Source: Chlorokybus atmophyticus (lineage: Eukaryota > Streptophyta > Chlorokybophyceae > Chlorokybales > Chlorokybaceae). Taken from it: 64,000 nucleotides of DNA. The position numbers were made by a program, and so were the translations under genes. Below, one piece after another: positions 10,681 to 23,162 of this stretch. Each line of letters begins with the position of its first letter. Within the stretch, counting starts at the first letter, position 1. The stretch is from assembly GCA_009103225.1 (NCBI GenBank), contig RHPI01002699.1, forward strand, positions 162,578 through 226,577, read 5' to 3'. Below the pieces are notes generated by a model, which searched no databases, had not been told where the DNA came from, and worked only from the letters and a program-made list of their open reading frames with translations.

Positions 10681-11373
10681 TGTGCTTGGGTGGGTGGTTG
10701 CTACTGTACAGTGTATATGGTTGTTTGGTTTCAGAATCAGTGGGCCGGAGAGGCGGTGCATACTGCAGTAGTAGTAGAAGTGCTGTATAGTTCTGTACAT
10801 CACTTGGTTGGGATTGTACATAATATGCCAGTAAAGCTGTGACACTCACAGGCGTGTTTGTCATAATATTGAGTTGAAGTAGTGGTTTAGGGTTGGTGTG
10901 ATTCAGCAGCGCCAGAATGGGTTGTAGTGGCAATAATTGTGAAGCTCATCTCTGATTGGCCGCCTGCTTCACTGCGCAGATGGGAATTGGGAAATAACCC
11001 AGTGCACGTGCGGCCAACAACAATATGCCAGCCATGCTCCAGAGCAGTAGCAAGGTGACTCGAGCAGCATCAGAAAATAAACAATTTCATCAGGTGTGTG
11101 GCGAACAGCGCACATATCTGGATAGAGCAAATCTGTGCATAGTGCCACACAACACAAATCATGATAATTACACAATCGCAGCCAATGGCCCAATGGCGCG
11201 CGCAATGAAGCCATACTTATACAAACTCTATGGCCCAACTGGCCTGTCTCACAGCAAGTCTGGCCCAAGCAGGCCACAACATGCAGATATGTGTACACAA
11301 ACCCTCTGTAGCACAAAGGAGTAAACACTCCAACGAATGGCAGCCCCCAAAAAGCAGGGAGGTTCACCTGCAC
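10681..11373. other. Tail-to-tail spacer, left arm of inverted duplication
   Basis: No gene seen. The part near 11160-11290 is, read on the minus strand, closely similar to 20990-21120 in the right arm (shared blocks such as GGCCTGCTTGGGCCAGACTT and TTCATTGCGCGCGCCATTGG), so the duplication includes the spacer between the two converging genes. Confidence 0.6.
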
Positions 11374-11559
11374 TCAGCCCACATACGTGCCAGGTGGCAG
11401 CTTCGACCCATGGCTGTGTCCTTCCGACACGAGCGGTTTGGTGCTGTACTTGGCATACTGCGAGCGCGGGAGCTCCGGTATGACCACATTGCGAGTCCTG
11501 CGAGCCCACCAAGCGAGAGGAGGCTGCAGCAGCAGTCCCCTAAGCAGGGAGAGCGAGCG

Positions 11560-12193
<634 letters not shown>

Positions 12194-12547
12194 GGCCAGG
12201 GTGTGGTCGTGCAGAGGATGGCAAGGAGAAGAGGAGATGTGGCCACGACGGGTGGGGTAGAGAGGCTGGGATTGAGTGCGAGCAGGAGGGTGCCAAACCT
12301 GTCGTGTGTTGATGCCACAAATGAGACATGTGTACACACATGTGCAGGCACATGCGCACGTGTCAACTATGTGCATGTGTGCGCGCGCATGAGAGCGTGT
12401 GTGCGCGTACACACTCACGTGCACCCTCGCACGCACACACGCACGCACGCACTTCATACGCAGATGTGTACGTGCTTGCACATGCGTGCAAGTGTGCGCG
12501 CGCATCATCTGATACACCGAACCCAACTTCCTGTGACCGTTGTAGTA

Positions 12548-12549
<2 letters not shown>

Positions 12550-12579
<30 letters not shown>
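12550..12579. repeat. (AC)n microsatellite
   Basis: About 15 AC units in a former intron of the left-arm pseudogene. The surrounding 12360-12520 is also rich in TG/CA/GC alternation. Confidence 0.9.
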
Positions 12580-12580
<1 letters not shown>

Positions 12581-13867
12581 TTACCTGTCATTGGCATCGT
12601 CTGTTTTGGTTTCAATGCTGTCCGCTTGCGCATTGATGGACACGGTGGGTCCAGCCAGGGACAACTTGAACGAGTGATGGCACGGTGTGCGGACACTTGT
12701 TGGTGGAGCACGCTGCTGATCTCACGCATCGATCGGGCGCCGGTGTTGACTCTCAACTGAAGGAGGTTGTCGTTCGCTTTGGTGCAGCGGCCTGGTGTAG
12801 CGGCCGTAAGCAAACCACGCCATGATGTCACCGGCCCTGCAGAGGGATACGAGGGAAGATTATACACGACACGACACGACATGCACGCACAGTTGAACAC
12901 ATTGCACATCAACTTCCATATTTCAACCTACTACTCACACTCGCGTGCTCACTGACACAATCAACACGGACATCTAGGCCCTGCCCCACACACACGTACA
13001 CGCAAGACGCACTCACACAGTCACGATCTCACGCAATGCCACTATGTCTTGTCATGTTGGGCTCGCATGCAAGGGGTAGAGCATCACGCTTGCAGCGCGA
13101 CGCATGCACAGGCGGTCACCAATCGATGATGAGTGGTCTGCGTGCGCAGGTCTCGCGCAGGAACGGGCCGGCCGGGCGTTTTGAGGAGCAGCAGCAAGAC
13201 CCACATGAGGGAAGGTGATCACGGACATCATGAGCAGAGCCAGAAAGAAGGCGGCGATGGTGTAGCCCCATGCACCCGTCCACGAGTGTGTGAGAGGAGG
13301 TGTACAAAGCAACATACATACACCAACAGATGCATGTTCCCACTCGCACCAACACACCCATGCATGCACACAAACGCATGTCCACGCACGTCCACGCACG
13401 CGCGCATAGGCGCGCGTGCGTGCCTGCTTGCACAAGTACAACACCCTGAAACCACACATACACATATGCAATAGCACGGCAAATACTAGCAGTGCTAGGT
13501 GTGATAAGTTCATACAGCAGTCATTCAAAGCTACAAGGTGTGTGACCTACCGCCCAGTAGTGCTCATCGCTGTAGTCGAAACCCCCCGCGGTACTCCCGC
13601 AGACACTCTCAGGGACACATGAACATGTATGACACCGACAACACACACTTACAGTTCCACACTCTAGCATGATTGGTGCAAAGCCGCACACAGTGTACCT
13701 GCGTGTGATGGGGAAGAAGTATTGATTTGGCAGCTGGGCGAGATGAGAGGTCGTTGTGTGTGGTTGAGTGTGGCTTGCATACCATAACAATATGACCCCT
13801 CCAACAGTCATCTGGCTGGTTGGAACCAACCGACACAAACTTGACAAACAGTACACGCACACCCGCG

Positions 13868-13870
<3 letters not shown>

Positions 13871-13912
<42 letters not shown>
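13871..13912. repeat. (GT)n microsatellite
   Basis: About 21 GT units in a former intron of the left-arm pseudogene. Confidence 0.9.
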
Positions 13913-13914
<2 letters not shown>

Positions 13915-14160
13915 AGAATAGAGTGTGCACATGTGCTCGCAGATGTGTGTGCGTGTAGGCAAGCGCATGTGAGCGTGCGTGCGCACGCGTGCAGCACAAG
14001 CCAGCACCAGACATGCATAGACAGCATGTTGGTAGCTGGCAACAACTTCAAAGAGCATGATATAAGTAGGAAGCAACACTTACAAACTCACATACCTGCA
14101 ATACAATGGAGCCGCTCTGGCCGGCATTCACAATGGTGCGAACACTCGACTCCTTGCTGC

Positions 14161-17100
14161 AACCCACAAAACATCATTTAGTTAGAAACAAGCACATCTT
14201 ACGTCCTACAAACTCAGACCGATGAGAACCATATTGTTGTTCTTTTCTTGCCGACCGGTTGCCAAGCAGGCGCTGATTAGAGCAATTCTTGTCCGCACAA
14301 CAACTGCCCCATGCGCATGTACTAATCTGTAGCCAACATTCCAACAATGCGGAGGTGACGAGCATGATGTGTGATGGCTGCAACAAACCTTGTGCAAAGT
14401 AAACCAACAGCCCATCGTGTGAGCAGAGCCTAGATGGTGAGGATGAAGATGGTATCCTCCAAGTTGCTATTTGCAAGAAGAGTGTGTTGAAAGACGTCAA
14501 TACAGCGATTATAACATCGTGTGCAACTTGAATACAGCGAAAAAAGTACTTGCATGGTCATGACAAGGTGGCCACTGTTTTGTATGTATTGGCCGAGCGG
14601 ACGGTCACATGTGCAAGTAGATTGGACGGATGCTCCTTGGGGTGTAGGGTGGATGCGAATGGCTTTCGGAGGCATGTTGCTAAATGTTTGTTTACTCTCA
14701 GGCAGATGTTATGGTGGTATCAGAGCTTGGATTGCATGCATTGGTTGTTTATGCCCCATGCAGTTGTTCATCAGCACATACTACATGCTTATTGGTTAGT
14801 GTGACTTAATATGTACAGTACTTAACAGACTGTCAAATACAGAAGAGTACGTGTGCATGTAAATAAGCATTGCGGTTTATACATATACAGATAAGTATAT
14901 ATACATGGTCACCGTGGCAACGATTGCCAACACCGTGTATACATATGCAGGGCTTGATTTGTTGGTATGCAGCACTGAATGCACCTGTGATGTGGGTGTG
15001 ACACGACATTTTGCATTGCTGTATGTGCATATTACTGCATACACATTCCAACAGTGAAACACGCACGTGTACACAGTACTGCGCCCCTTTTTTTGAGCGC
15101 TACGCTTTGCTTGTTCCTGTGCGCGGGTAGATAATTATGGTCGATGATCACATGGTATTGTTAAAGCCAACATGACTAAAGTTTAGGGCATGAGAGCTGA
15201 GGTAAAAAGCATTGGTAACACGCGACTCAAATGAGAGTCATTGTGGAGCTGAGTTTTAAGAACGAATGGTTCGCAACATGCGAACTTTTTGTTAAGCAGC
15301 ACCAGGAGGAGCTAGCCATGACATGCCCTATACGCGTAACTTTTTATTAATGCCGTTAATGCTCTCTTACGATAAGACCCTCACTTTCGTATGGTCTCCT
15401 TTGTGAGAAGTGTTAGCTTAAGCACATCAGCCCAATATATTTTAAATCGCCCAACATGAAGCATGTTACGGCAATGATTGTTGGTGTAGATGATATTCTC
15501 GTACATAAGATAACGATAACGGCTCAAAGGCTTAAAGTCGTTTTGCACATGAGTGTACTGTAAAGACACAAACTGTTCACACACTCCTTGCATTGAGCAA
15601 TTGAATAACTATTTCATCTATTTGCTGCCATATCATCAAGGTTAATGGCATGCAGTGGTTGTCAGGCAGTTTTGGCCTGAAGTATATAATTGAAAATACG
15701 GTTTTAATTGTGCTATCATCCATTTTAAACCAGGCAGCTCGTAGCCATGCAGCAGTTATAATGAGGGAGTAAGTTTTGCAAAATATTAAAGTTAGTTGAA
15801 GTTACTTTATTGTTATTAATAAGAGTAACTTTCATTGCATTGATATGATTCAATATCACGATCATCAACATACATTGTGCTCTTGCAATTAAGGCACAGC
15901 AATGCATTATAATTTTGCAACATCGTAATGCAATATGCATTGCGTTACGTTTTATTATTGTTGGCCGGGTCAGCATCATTGATGTGGCTGAAGTTTTGAA
16001 GCGACAACCCTCACAAACAGCACAGATTCAAACTTCAATTAAACATTATTCGCCGAAGCACCAAGATACGACCGTGTCTCTAAAAAGGCTGCGAATACCT
16101 ACAACCTCAATTCTATTAGCGGAGGCAACTATGAGTCGTGTCTATTGCAAAAATTACTTGCATTTGACATTTGTTTGACACGCGGCATCTCCTGCAGGAA
16201 GCGCCTTTGAAAGCTTTAAACGGGACACAAATCAAAAACCGCCCCTCAACCAACAGCCACACTCGAACAATCATTTCGCACTGTGCCGTGTCGGGTCTAT
16301 TGATTTAGAAGGTGCACTTGAGGCCCCTCAAAGCGCCACCTGTCACATACCATTCGGAAAGTGAAGCGCTTGCAAAAGTTGCGCAAGTGTACATAACAAT
16401 GAAGGTGGTGACGCAATGTGCGTCATCCGATTACGTCCCATGCAGAGTTAGGAACCCACGTGGGGAACAGGAGTACAGTAAGTTACAGTCGGCAACACCA
16501 AAGACCTTGGCAAGGTAGCGGTGCTAGTGAAATGGGCTGAGTTCAGCTGCTTATTTACGTCATCGCAGCTGGCTGGTAACAGACTTCCAACTTGGAAGTG
16601 TTAAGGCAGGAAGGACTAGTAGCCGTAACCGGAATCAACAGACATGTGTCTTGGGTTACTACTCGTACTACTCGCACGCGGGTATCTCGCACATGCGCGA
16701 ACGTGTCAATTACGTCTGGCGGATAAAGTTGTTCAAGCGGGAATGAGACTTTATCGCCATGCAAACGGCTGCTTTGGCAAGTCTTTTGAACTTTGAACCC
16801 CAGCGAGCATCACTAAGCAGGCGTACCAGGCTGGTACTATCAGCGACATCGTCGAGGGGGGCGGCGGCAGCGGCGGCGGGGTTGTCGTCGTTGTCGTCAG
16901 CTTCGTAGCTGTCCCTACATACAGTTACTTTGACACGACAGGTTGAGCTCAATTCCGGTGATAGGCTCCTGATTGACAGCCGCACACTCAGTGGTGTGGT
17001 TTAGGCTTAGGTGTAAGCTTACCTTTGGGCTTAGTGTTGGACTGAGCGGCGCCGTCGCTGTCATTGTGGTTGTGATCGTCCTCCGCAACGGTCTAGTTGA

Positions 17101-17181
17101 TGCCAGTTGAGTACTTAGACTAGCCATTGATCAATTCTAGCTGCTTATCAGCTTAGCAAGCAGCAGCAGCAGCAGTGCATA
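14161..17181. other. Unique centre of the inverted duplication
   Basis: About 3 kb without a supported gene between the two arms. The part from 15100 to 16200 is AT-richer than its surroundings. It holds an exact initiator-tRNA-Met primer-site 12-mer at 14715-14726. The last few hundred bases must contain the promoter of the right-arm prominin-like gene; I see no clear core motif. Confidence 0.5.
14715..14726 (+). promoter_or_regulatory. Exact tRNA-Met primer-site 12-mer
   Basis: TGGTATCAGAGC, the classic complement of the 3' end of initiator tRNA-Met used by plant-type LTR elements, followed by TTGG. No LTR ending in CA was identified directly upstream, so it may be the remnant of a lost element. 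Confidence 0.4.
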
Positions 17182-20100
17182 ATGGCTGGCAAGCCAGCTG
17201 TGACGGCTGCGGCGGTGTTTTTGTTGTTGTTGTCGTCGCTGTCGTCGTCGTCGCTGGTGTCCGGATCCTCAACACACAATGCCCGGAAGCTCACCAGCAC
17301 GTCTCGTCACCTGCTGCAAGACACGACAGTGCCGGCGACGATTGTCGAGTCGCTGCAAACGGCGCTCAACATTACATTGACGGTGAGCACACTCTTCTAT
17401 GTGACTATATTGCACGCTCTTTTCTACACATGTATATGTCATAACAGCTTGCAACGCACAGTTCTTGGCAAGTAGCATCGTTCTGGCATCCGTACCATCT
17501 TAGGCTTTTGGTTGCATGATGGCCTGTTAGTTCGCTTTTCACAATAGTAGCTTGTAGTAGCTTGTTACACATGTCACACACCAACTTCATCATGCTTGTT
17601 GCATCCACATTGTTGGAATCTGTCATTGCACTTGGGACAGTTGTTGTGTAGATTCCTGGTTTATTGGGTTGCTGCTTGGCAACTGATCAGCAAGAATTGA
17701 ACATCAACCTGGTTGTTAACGTTAGAGTAAGCGCAGCGTTAGAGTGAGCGCAACGGACCCAGACTGTGATTGTACCTAACCATGATGGTTTGTGGGTTGC
17801 AGCAAGGAGTTGAGCTTGTTGGCGCCATCGTCGATGCCGGCCAGAGCGGCTCCGTTTCATTGCAGGTACCCATTGTGAATTATGTTTCACCTTGTTCACC
17901 ACAGTCACTGTCAAGCTGTTGCCAGCTACCATCATGCTGTCTATGCCTGCCTCGTGCTGACTTGTGCTGCGCGTGTGCGCACGCACACTTGCGCGCAAGT
18001 GCGTGCGCGTGCATGTATGTATTGTTATGTTTCTGATGGTTCCAATACACGATGTCCCTGTTTAAGGCACATGTTCTTGCGATATGCACGTTACAGTCAC
18101 CCTGACACAAGCACAATCTTACCACCTGCAGCTGACATTTTCTGCCATCCCCGCAGTCCATCACTAAGATACTCAACAAGCTGGCCAACTTCACTGAGGC
18201 CGGCGGCACCGAAGCCATCGATCTCCTTGTGAATGCGCTGAACCAGACAGCGGCTTTGGTCGGCATCACCGCCGACCCGTCTGTCGCTGCTGCCTTGGGC
18301 ACCGTCCAGAACCTGGCAGCCTCGGTCGTGGATGCAGCCAACAACCTCACGCGGGTATGCATGTTGGTTTACGCTGATCATGCTCAAGTGTTGAGTGGTA
18401 TGTGTGTGTCTCTTTGGTTCATGCTGTTATGTTGAGAGGTACCTACCTTTGTCACAATATCACCACACTGTATTTACGCTGATCATGCTCAAGTGTTGAG
18501 TGGTATGTGTGTGTCTCTTTGGTTCATGCTGTTATGTTGAGAGGTACCTACCTTTGTCACAATATCACCACACTGTATTGACACAACAGCTGGAACGTGT
18601 GATATTTGGGCTAGGACTGAAGCCTTCAACCTAAAGGTGTAACTGTTGTGTGTGCAGACTGTGCTTGGTGGTGAGACTGGGCAGAACTACTCGAGGCATT
18701 CGGTGGTCCCGCCCCGCGCGGACCCTCTGGACTCTCTTCGGGAGTACCGCGGCGGTTTCAACTACAGCAACGAGCACTACTGGGCGGTAGGTTACATACC
18801 ATTTTCAAGCTTAGATGACCGCTTTGCAACGTTTTGTGCGTGTTATCTTCTGATTGATGTACTTGATGACATGTGTTTATGTTGGCATCTGTGCGCCTTC
18901 GTGCATAAGTGCGCGTGCGTTGGTGTGTGTGCATACATGTGTGCGCACTTGCTTGTAACTCTTCTCAAACACTTGTGCATGCAGTCTACAGCGTGGACGG
19001 GTGCGTGGGGTTACATCATCGGCGCCTTCTTCCTGGCTCTGCTCATCATGTCTGCGATCACTTTCCTCATGTGGGCTTTCTGCCTCTGCTGCTGCTCCTC
19101 AAAGCGCCCGGCCGGCCCGTTCTTGCGCGAGCCCGCACACAGACCACTCATCATCGTTCTGGTGACCGTCTGTGCATGCATCGCACTGTAAGTAATGCTC
19201 TTCACTTGCATGAGCGGAACAGAAAATGCCATAGTGGTAGCGTGTTGTGCGGATCTGTGAGTGTGTGAATGCGTCATGCTGTGTGTATATGAGAGTCGAC
19301 GTCTTTTAGTGTGTCGGTAAGTGAGTTGGTTCAATTCACTGGCGTTTGTTTTGTTGTGCTGTGTTGTGTATACGTGTGTAACATTTTCCCTCTCATCCCT
19401 GCAGGGCTGGTTACATCATGGCGTGGGTTGCATACAGCCGCTACAATGGGCCGCTGAATAAAGCCAATGACGAGGTGCTGCAGTTGGGAGTCAACACTGG
19501 TGCCGACCTGCGTGAGATCAGCAGCGTGCTCACTAACGTGTCCGCAACCATACCATCACTTAAGTCGTCCCTAGCTGCACCCATCGTGTCCATCAACGCC
19601 CAGGCCAACAGCATCGAAACCAAAACAAACGACGCCAATGATAGGTACAGACTTGTATGATGTGCAGCATGGTCACTACTTGAAGTTGGGTTTTGTGTAC
19701 ATGTCTCATATGTGGCATCATCGCACGACAGGTTTGGCAACCTCCTGCTCGCGATCAAGATCGGTCTTTGGATCACAACCGGCGTGGGCGTGTTGACTCT
19801 CATCGTTGGTGTCCTTGGCGCCATCACGCACTGGCGCCCTCTCAACCTGTCTCTCTTTTTCTGGGGCTTGCTGCTCAGCCTCCTCGCGTGGTGGCTCGCG
19901 GGACTCGCGTACTTCCTATGGAAGTTTGCGCAGGACGGGTGCGGATCCATGGAGGATTACCTGAACAACCAACCGGGATCAGACCTGCAGGAACTCATAC
20001 ATTGCACGGACGGGCAGGCCTTCAGCTCTGTCGCTCAGGTATGTCCCTTTCTAAGTTGTGAATTGAAGCGGCGAGTGCATGTTGCTGTACAGGTGTGCGT

Positions 20101-20928
20101 CTCGGCTACTGGCGTGCTTGTGAGTGACCTGGGTGCATGGCATACTGCCATACCAGCCATAATGGATGTTGGGCATGCATCCACCAACATAGTAACTTGT
20201 GTGCGCATGCGTGTGCGTACTCGCATGCGCACGCCTGCATGCAGGTGCAAACATGTCTGTGCGTGCATGTCACTTACGGTCATCACGTGTTGTTTCAGGG
20301 TGCGCAAACGCTGGTGCAGCTGCTGACTCCCGTGAGCAACTTGCTGTCATCTGCTTCAGCTGCTGCGCTCACTCTGCTGGCGCAGCTGGCGTGCCAGACG
20401 AGCGACGCGTCGGCGTGTCTTCTCGGCAGCAGCAGCGTGGCCACGTCTCAGTTCATCACCGTCGGCCAGCAGGTGGCTGACATCCTCCCCCTTGCCAACG
20501 ACCTCCTTCAATGCAAACCCGTGTCGGACTTTTTCACCACGCTCACCACGGACCAGTGCCCCGTCGTGAGGAGGAACATCAAGCTTACGTGGGTGGGATT
20601 CATCCTGCTGGCATCATCACTGTCACTGCTCTCACTCTTGTGGGTGTGGAGCGTGCTGTCTATTCGGGCGCGGCGTGGCCACGTGCGCGGTAGCGGCGGG
20701 AAGTACCTACCACAACAGCATGTGGACTTCAACTCTATGCGCACCGCACCCGCCAGCGCGGTGTATCCAGGATATCCCGTGGAGAGCGATGCGAGCGGTG
20801 GACTCCAACATAATGTGGTCATACAGGAGCTCCCGCGCTCACAGTACGCCAAGTACAGCACCAAACCGCCCGTGTCGGAAGGACACAGCAAAGGGTCGAA
20901 GCTGCCCGCTGGCTCATATGTGGGCTGA
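17182..20928 (+). CDS. Prominin-like five-TM membrane protein (656 aa, 8 exons)
   Basis: Exons 17182-17382, 17803-17865, 18157-18354, 18658-18786, 18985-19187, 19405-19644, 19732-20038, 20299-20928; all GT-AG and in phase. Residues 1-28 form a signal peptide. Five membrane spans: about 206-229, 251-276, 355-376, 383-408 and 543-567, with two large outside regions, one before TM1 and loops between TM2/TM3 and TM4/TM5. A small Cys cluster (CLCCC, 230-234) follows TM1, as in animal prominins. The block REYRGGFNYSNEHYWA before TM1 matches the GG(F/W)D..(N)KHYWAS signature I know from plant proteins annotated as plasma membrane fusion or transmembrane proteins. At 656 residues it is shorter than animal prominins (~850). 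The role is probably organising membrane protrusions or domains, by family only. It converges on PA gene B. Confidence 0.82.
18368..18577 (+). repeat. 105-base perfect tandem duplication in intron 3
   Basis: Two identical 105-base copies (18368-18472 and 18473-18577) starting TTTACGCTGATCATGCTC, in the third intron of the prominin-like gene. The lack of differences suggests a recent event or an assembly duplicate. Confidence 0.9.
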
Positions 20929-21668
20929 GTGCAGGTGAACTCCCCTTCATTTTTGGGCTGCCACTCGCTGGAGTGTTTACTCCTTTGTGCTATAGCGGTT
21001 TTGCGTACACACAAACCTGCATGTTGTGGCCTGCTTGGGCCAGACTTACTTTAGGACAGGCCAGTCGGGCCATAGAGTCTTGTATAAAATCAGCTTCATT
21101 GCGCGCGCCATTGGCTCGTGAGTTGTTTAACCATGACTGGTAATTTCGTGTTGTGACAATGAGCACAGGTTTTCTCTGCCATATCTGCGCCGCACGCCAT
21201 ACACTTTAATGAGATGAAACTGTGTGCTCTTAGTTGCTAGACTACCTTGCTGCTCCTCAAGCGCCTGGCTAGCAAGAACATGTCGTTGGCCACATCGTCA
21301 CGGGGCTATGTTTGCCAGTTTTTGTTCAGAGAAATGAAGATGGGATGCTTGCAGCAGGCCAATGAGAGAACAAGCTGCACACATCGAGCCATCATAACCA
21401 CAGCCTTTATGCTTCTTGACATATTCTACCGAGATACAGCGACGCACAATACGTAATTACAATAATCGCACCTATGAGTAGCACAGCGTTTCTGACATCG
21501 TGTGTACAACCCCCAGCCAATCAATATACAAAAACAACTAAACAATTCCAATACTACTACGTTGTGAACTACCCCAGCCCGTCCTAACACAACTTGACAA
21601 CTATATACATAATTGTACATTAGCACGCACCGCCCAAGCACATCAAGGACGAGATATCGGCGGCATGT
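20929..21668. other. Tail-to-tail spacer, right arm
   Basis: Between the converging 3' ends of the prominin-like gene and PA gene B. No gene seen. Its first ~200 bases match, inverted, the left-arm spacer at 11160-11373. Confidence 0.5.
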
Positions 21669-22871
21669 TCACTTTCTGTTGATTTCACGACCTTGCAGCA
21701 AGGGAGCTGTCTCCAGTTTGGTCATTGCCCCTTCTCCGTCGTCAAGCTTGCTGAGGCCATCACTCGCACCAACTGATGCAAGCGGGGGGGCAACTTTGCA
21801 GTTGACAACAACAACGACATCCTCCGCGTCCTTCTCATCCGATGGCGTGACAAGCTTAGGAGGAAGACAGAAGAGCAAGCCTATTGCTATGCATGCAATG
21901 CAGAAAAGAGACCATATCAGAGCCCCTATCACATGCACTATGCGATTGGCAACAACGTAATATACGTCGGGCTTGAGCAGCGCTGTCACACGCTCTCTTT
22001 GTTGGTTTCCAGCGACGATTAAGTGCAGAAGCTGCCCGTCCGCCTTGCTCATAAAAACGGTTGACATGCGGATACCGCTCGCATTCTTGGCGGTCACTGT
22101 TTGCGCAACAAGGTTTGGTTAGTGCAGCTTTGTGTGTGCCAACTTTAATCGACCATGACCCGTGTCTACACAGCCGTGTTGATGCACGCATGCACAACAG
22201 ACCCACAACTCATGTTTTTCAATCGCCACCACACATGCTTGGAAGATCACAATTTGCTTGTTTGTATTATCAATATTTGGCACATATGACCTTGGACAAA
22301 CTTAGCAACGTCATATACGCTATATATGTACCAAAGCCACAACCATGCAAGCAACATCAGTAACGACACCCACAACAACCCATGGCGCAGCTCACGCTAG
22401 AGTGAAACCCTTACTGAGCATAGGCGATTGGGCATCCTCATTGTCATAGATGATGGCGGCGGCAGCGCCGGCGAGCTGGGCGTTGAGGACCTTGTCATGG
22501 AAGCCGCAATTGCCCTTGGCAATAAGGGCAATCCAGGCGGCGCCGTCCTTGTCTGCATGAGCGGCTGGGCTGCAGCCGTCTGCTGGCGTGAGCTGAAACA
22601 AGACGCCTTGCACGCCGCCTGGAGGCAGCAACGGGCCGAAGGCGGCGGTGACGGTGGCGAGGGAGGCGACGACGGTGGTGGTGTTGTCCAGGGTGACGAC
22701 GCAGTGACTCGTCATACCATAAGTGCCCCAATCCCGACGCACGCACACCCACAAACCCACCAAACAGAACCAACCCAGGAAGAACATCAAGCGACCGCAG
22801 CATACCGGTTGCCACGGCGACGGCGACGGTGTCGGCGGCGGCGATGTCGCCGCCGACACCTTGCCCGCCAT
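21669..22871 (-). CDS. PA-domain single-pass membrane protein B (294 aa, 2 exons)
   Basis: Exons on the minus strand 22871-22415 and 22096-21669; the intron joins at the same codon as in PA gene A. N-terminal hydrophobic segment LMFFLGWFCLVGLWVC, PA domain with AAWIALIAKGNCGFHDKV and LAGAAAAIIYDNEDAQ, then a membrane span (VIGALIWSLFCIACIAIGLL) and an acidic tail with ETAPLL (281-286). It is the inverted paralogue of PA gene A: the PA domain is highly similar, while the N-terminal linker (proline- and serine-rich here) and the membrane spans differ more. The sorting motif at the same tail position is kept by a D-to-E change, which argues for function. It shares a ~290-base divergent promoter region with glyoxalase II. 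Confidence 0.8.
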
Positions 22872-23162
22872 GATGGGTCTGTTTGAGCAAGCAGTGCCAA
22901 GCCTGGCCGAGGCCAGAGCGACGTACCGGAGTATCCGTACCGGAATAGTTATGATCCTCACATCTCTACTCCAAGACTTACCTACCGGAGCACATTGTAG
23001 CGCCGCATCAAGAACAGAGGACGGATTTGCCCAATATCGAGGGAGCGTGTAGTCACGCGTTGCCGCGCTGACGCTGTCGGCAACGATGGTGGCGTTATGG
23101 ACGGTTGGATACCGCGTTATTGCATGCACTAACGTGATGGCGTGCTACGTGCGTTCTTTGGT
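22872..23162. promoter_or_regulatory. Divergent intergenic region, PA gene B and glyoxalase II
   Basis: Only 291 bases separate the two start codons on opposite strands, so both promoters must lie here. Contains the short repeats ACCGGAGTA / TACCGGAATA / TACCGGAGCA at 22924-22990. No TATA box was identified. Confidence 0.4.

Noticed and set aside
12328-12636. Thr/His/Arg-rich frames in TG/CA tracts, here and across the ARM-gene introns
   Set aside because: Composition follows from the dinucleotide repeats; no conserved motif and no splice-compatible structure.
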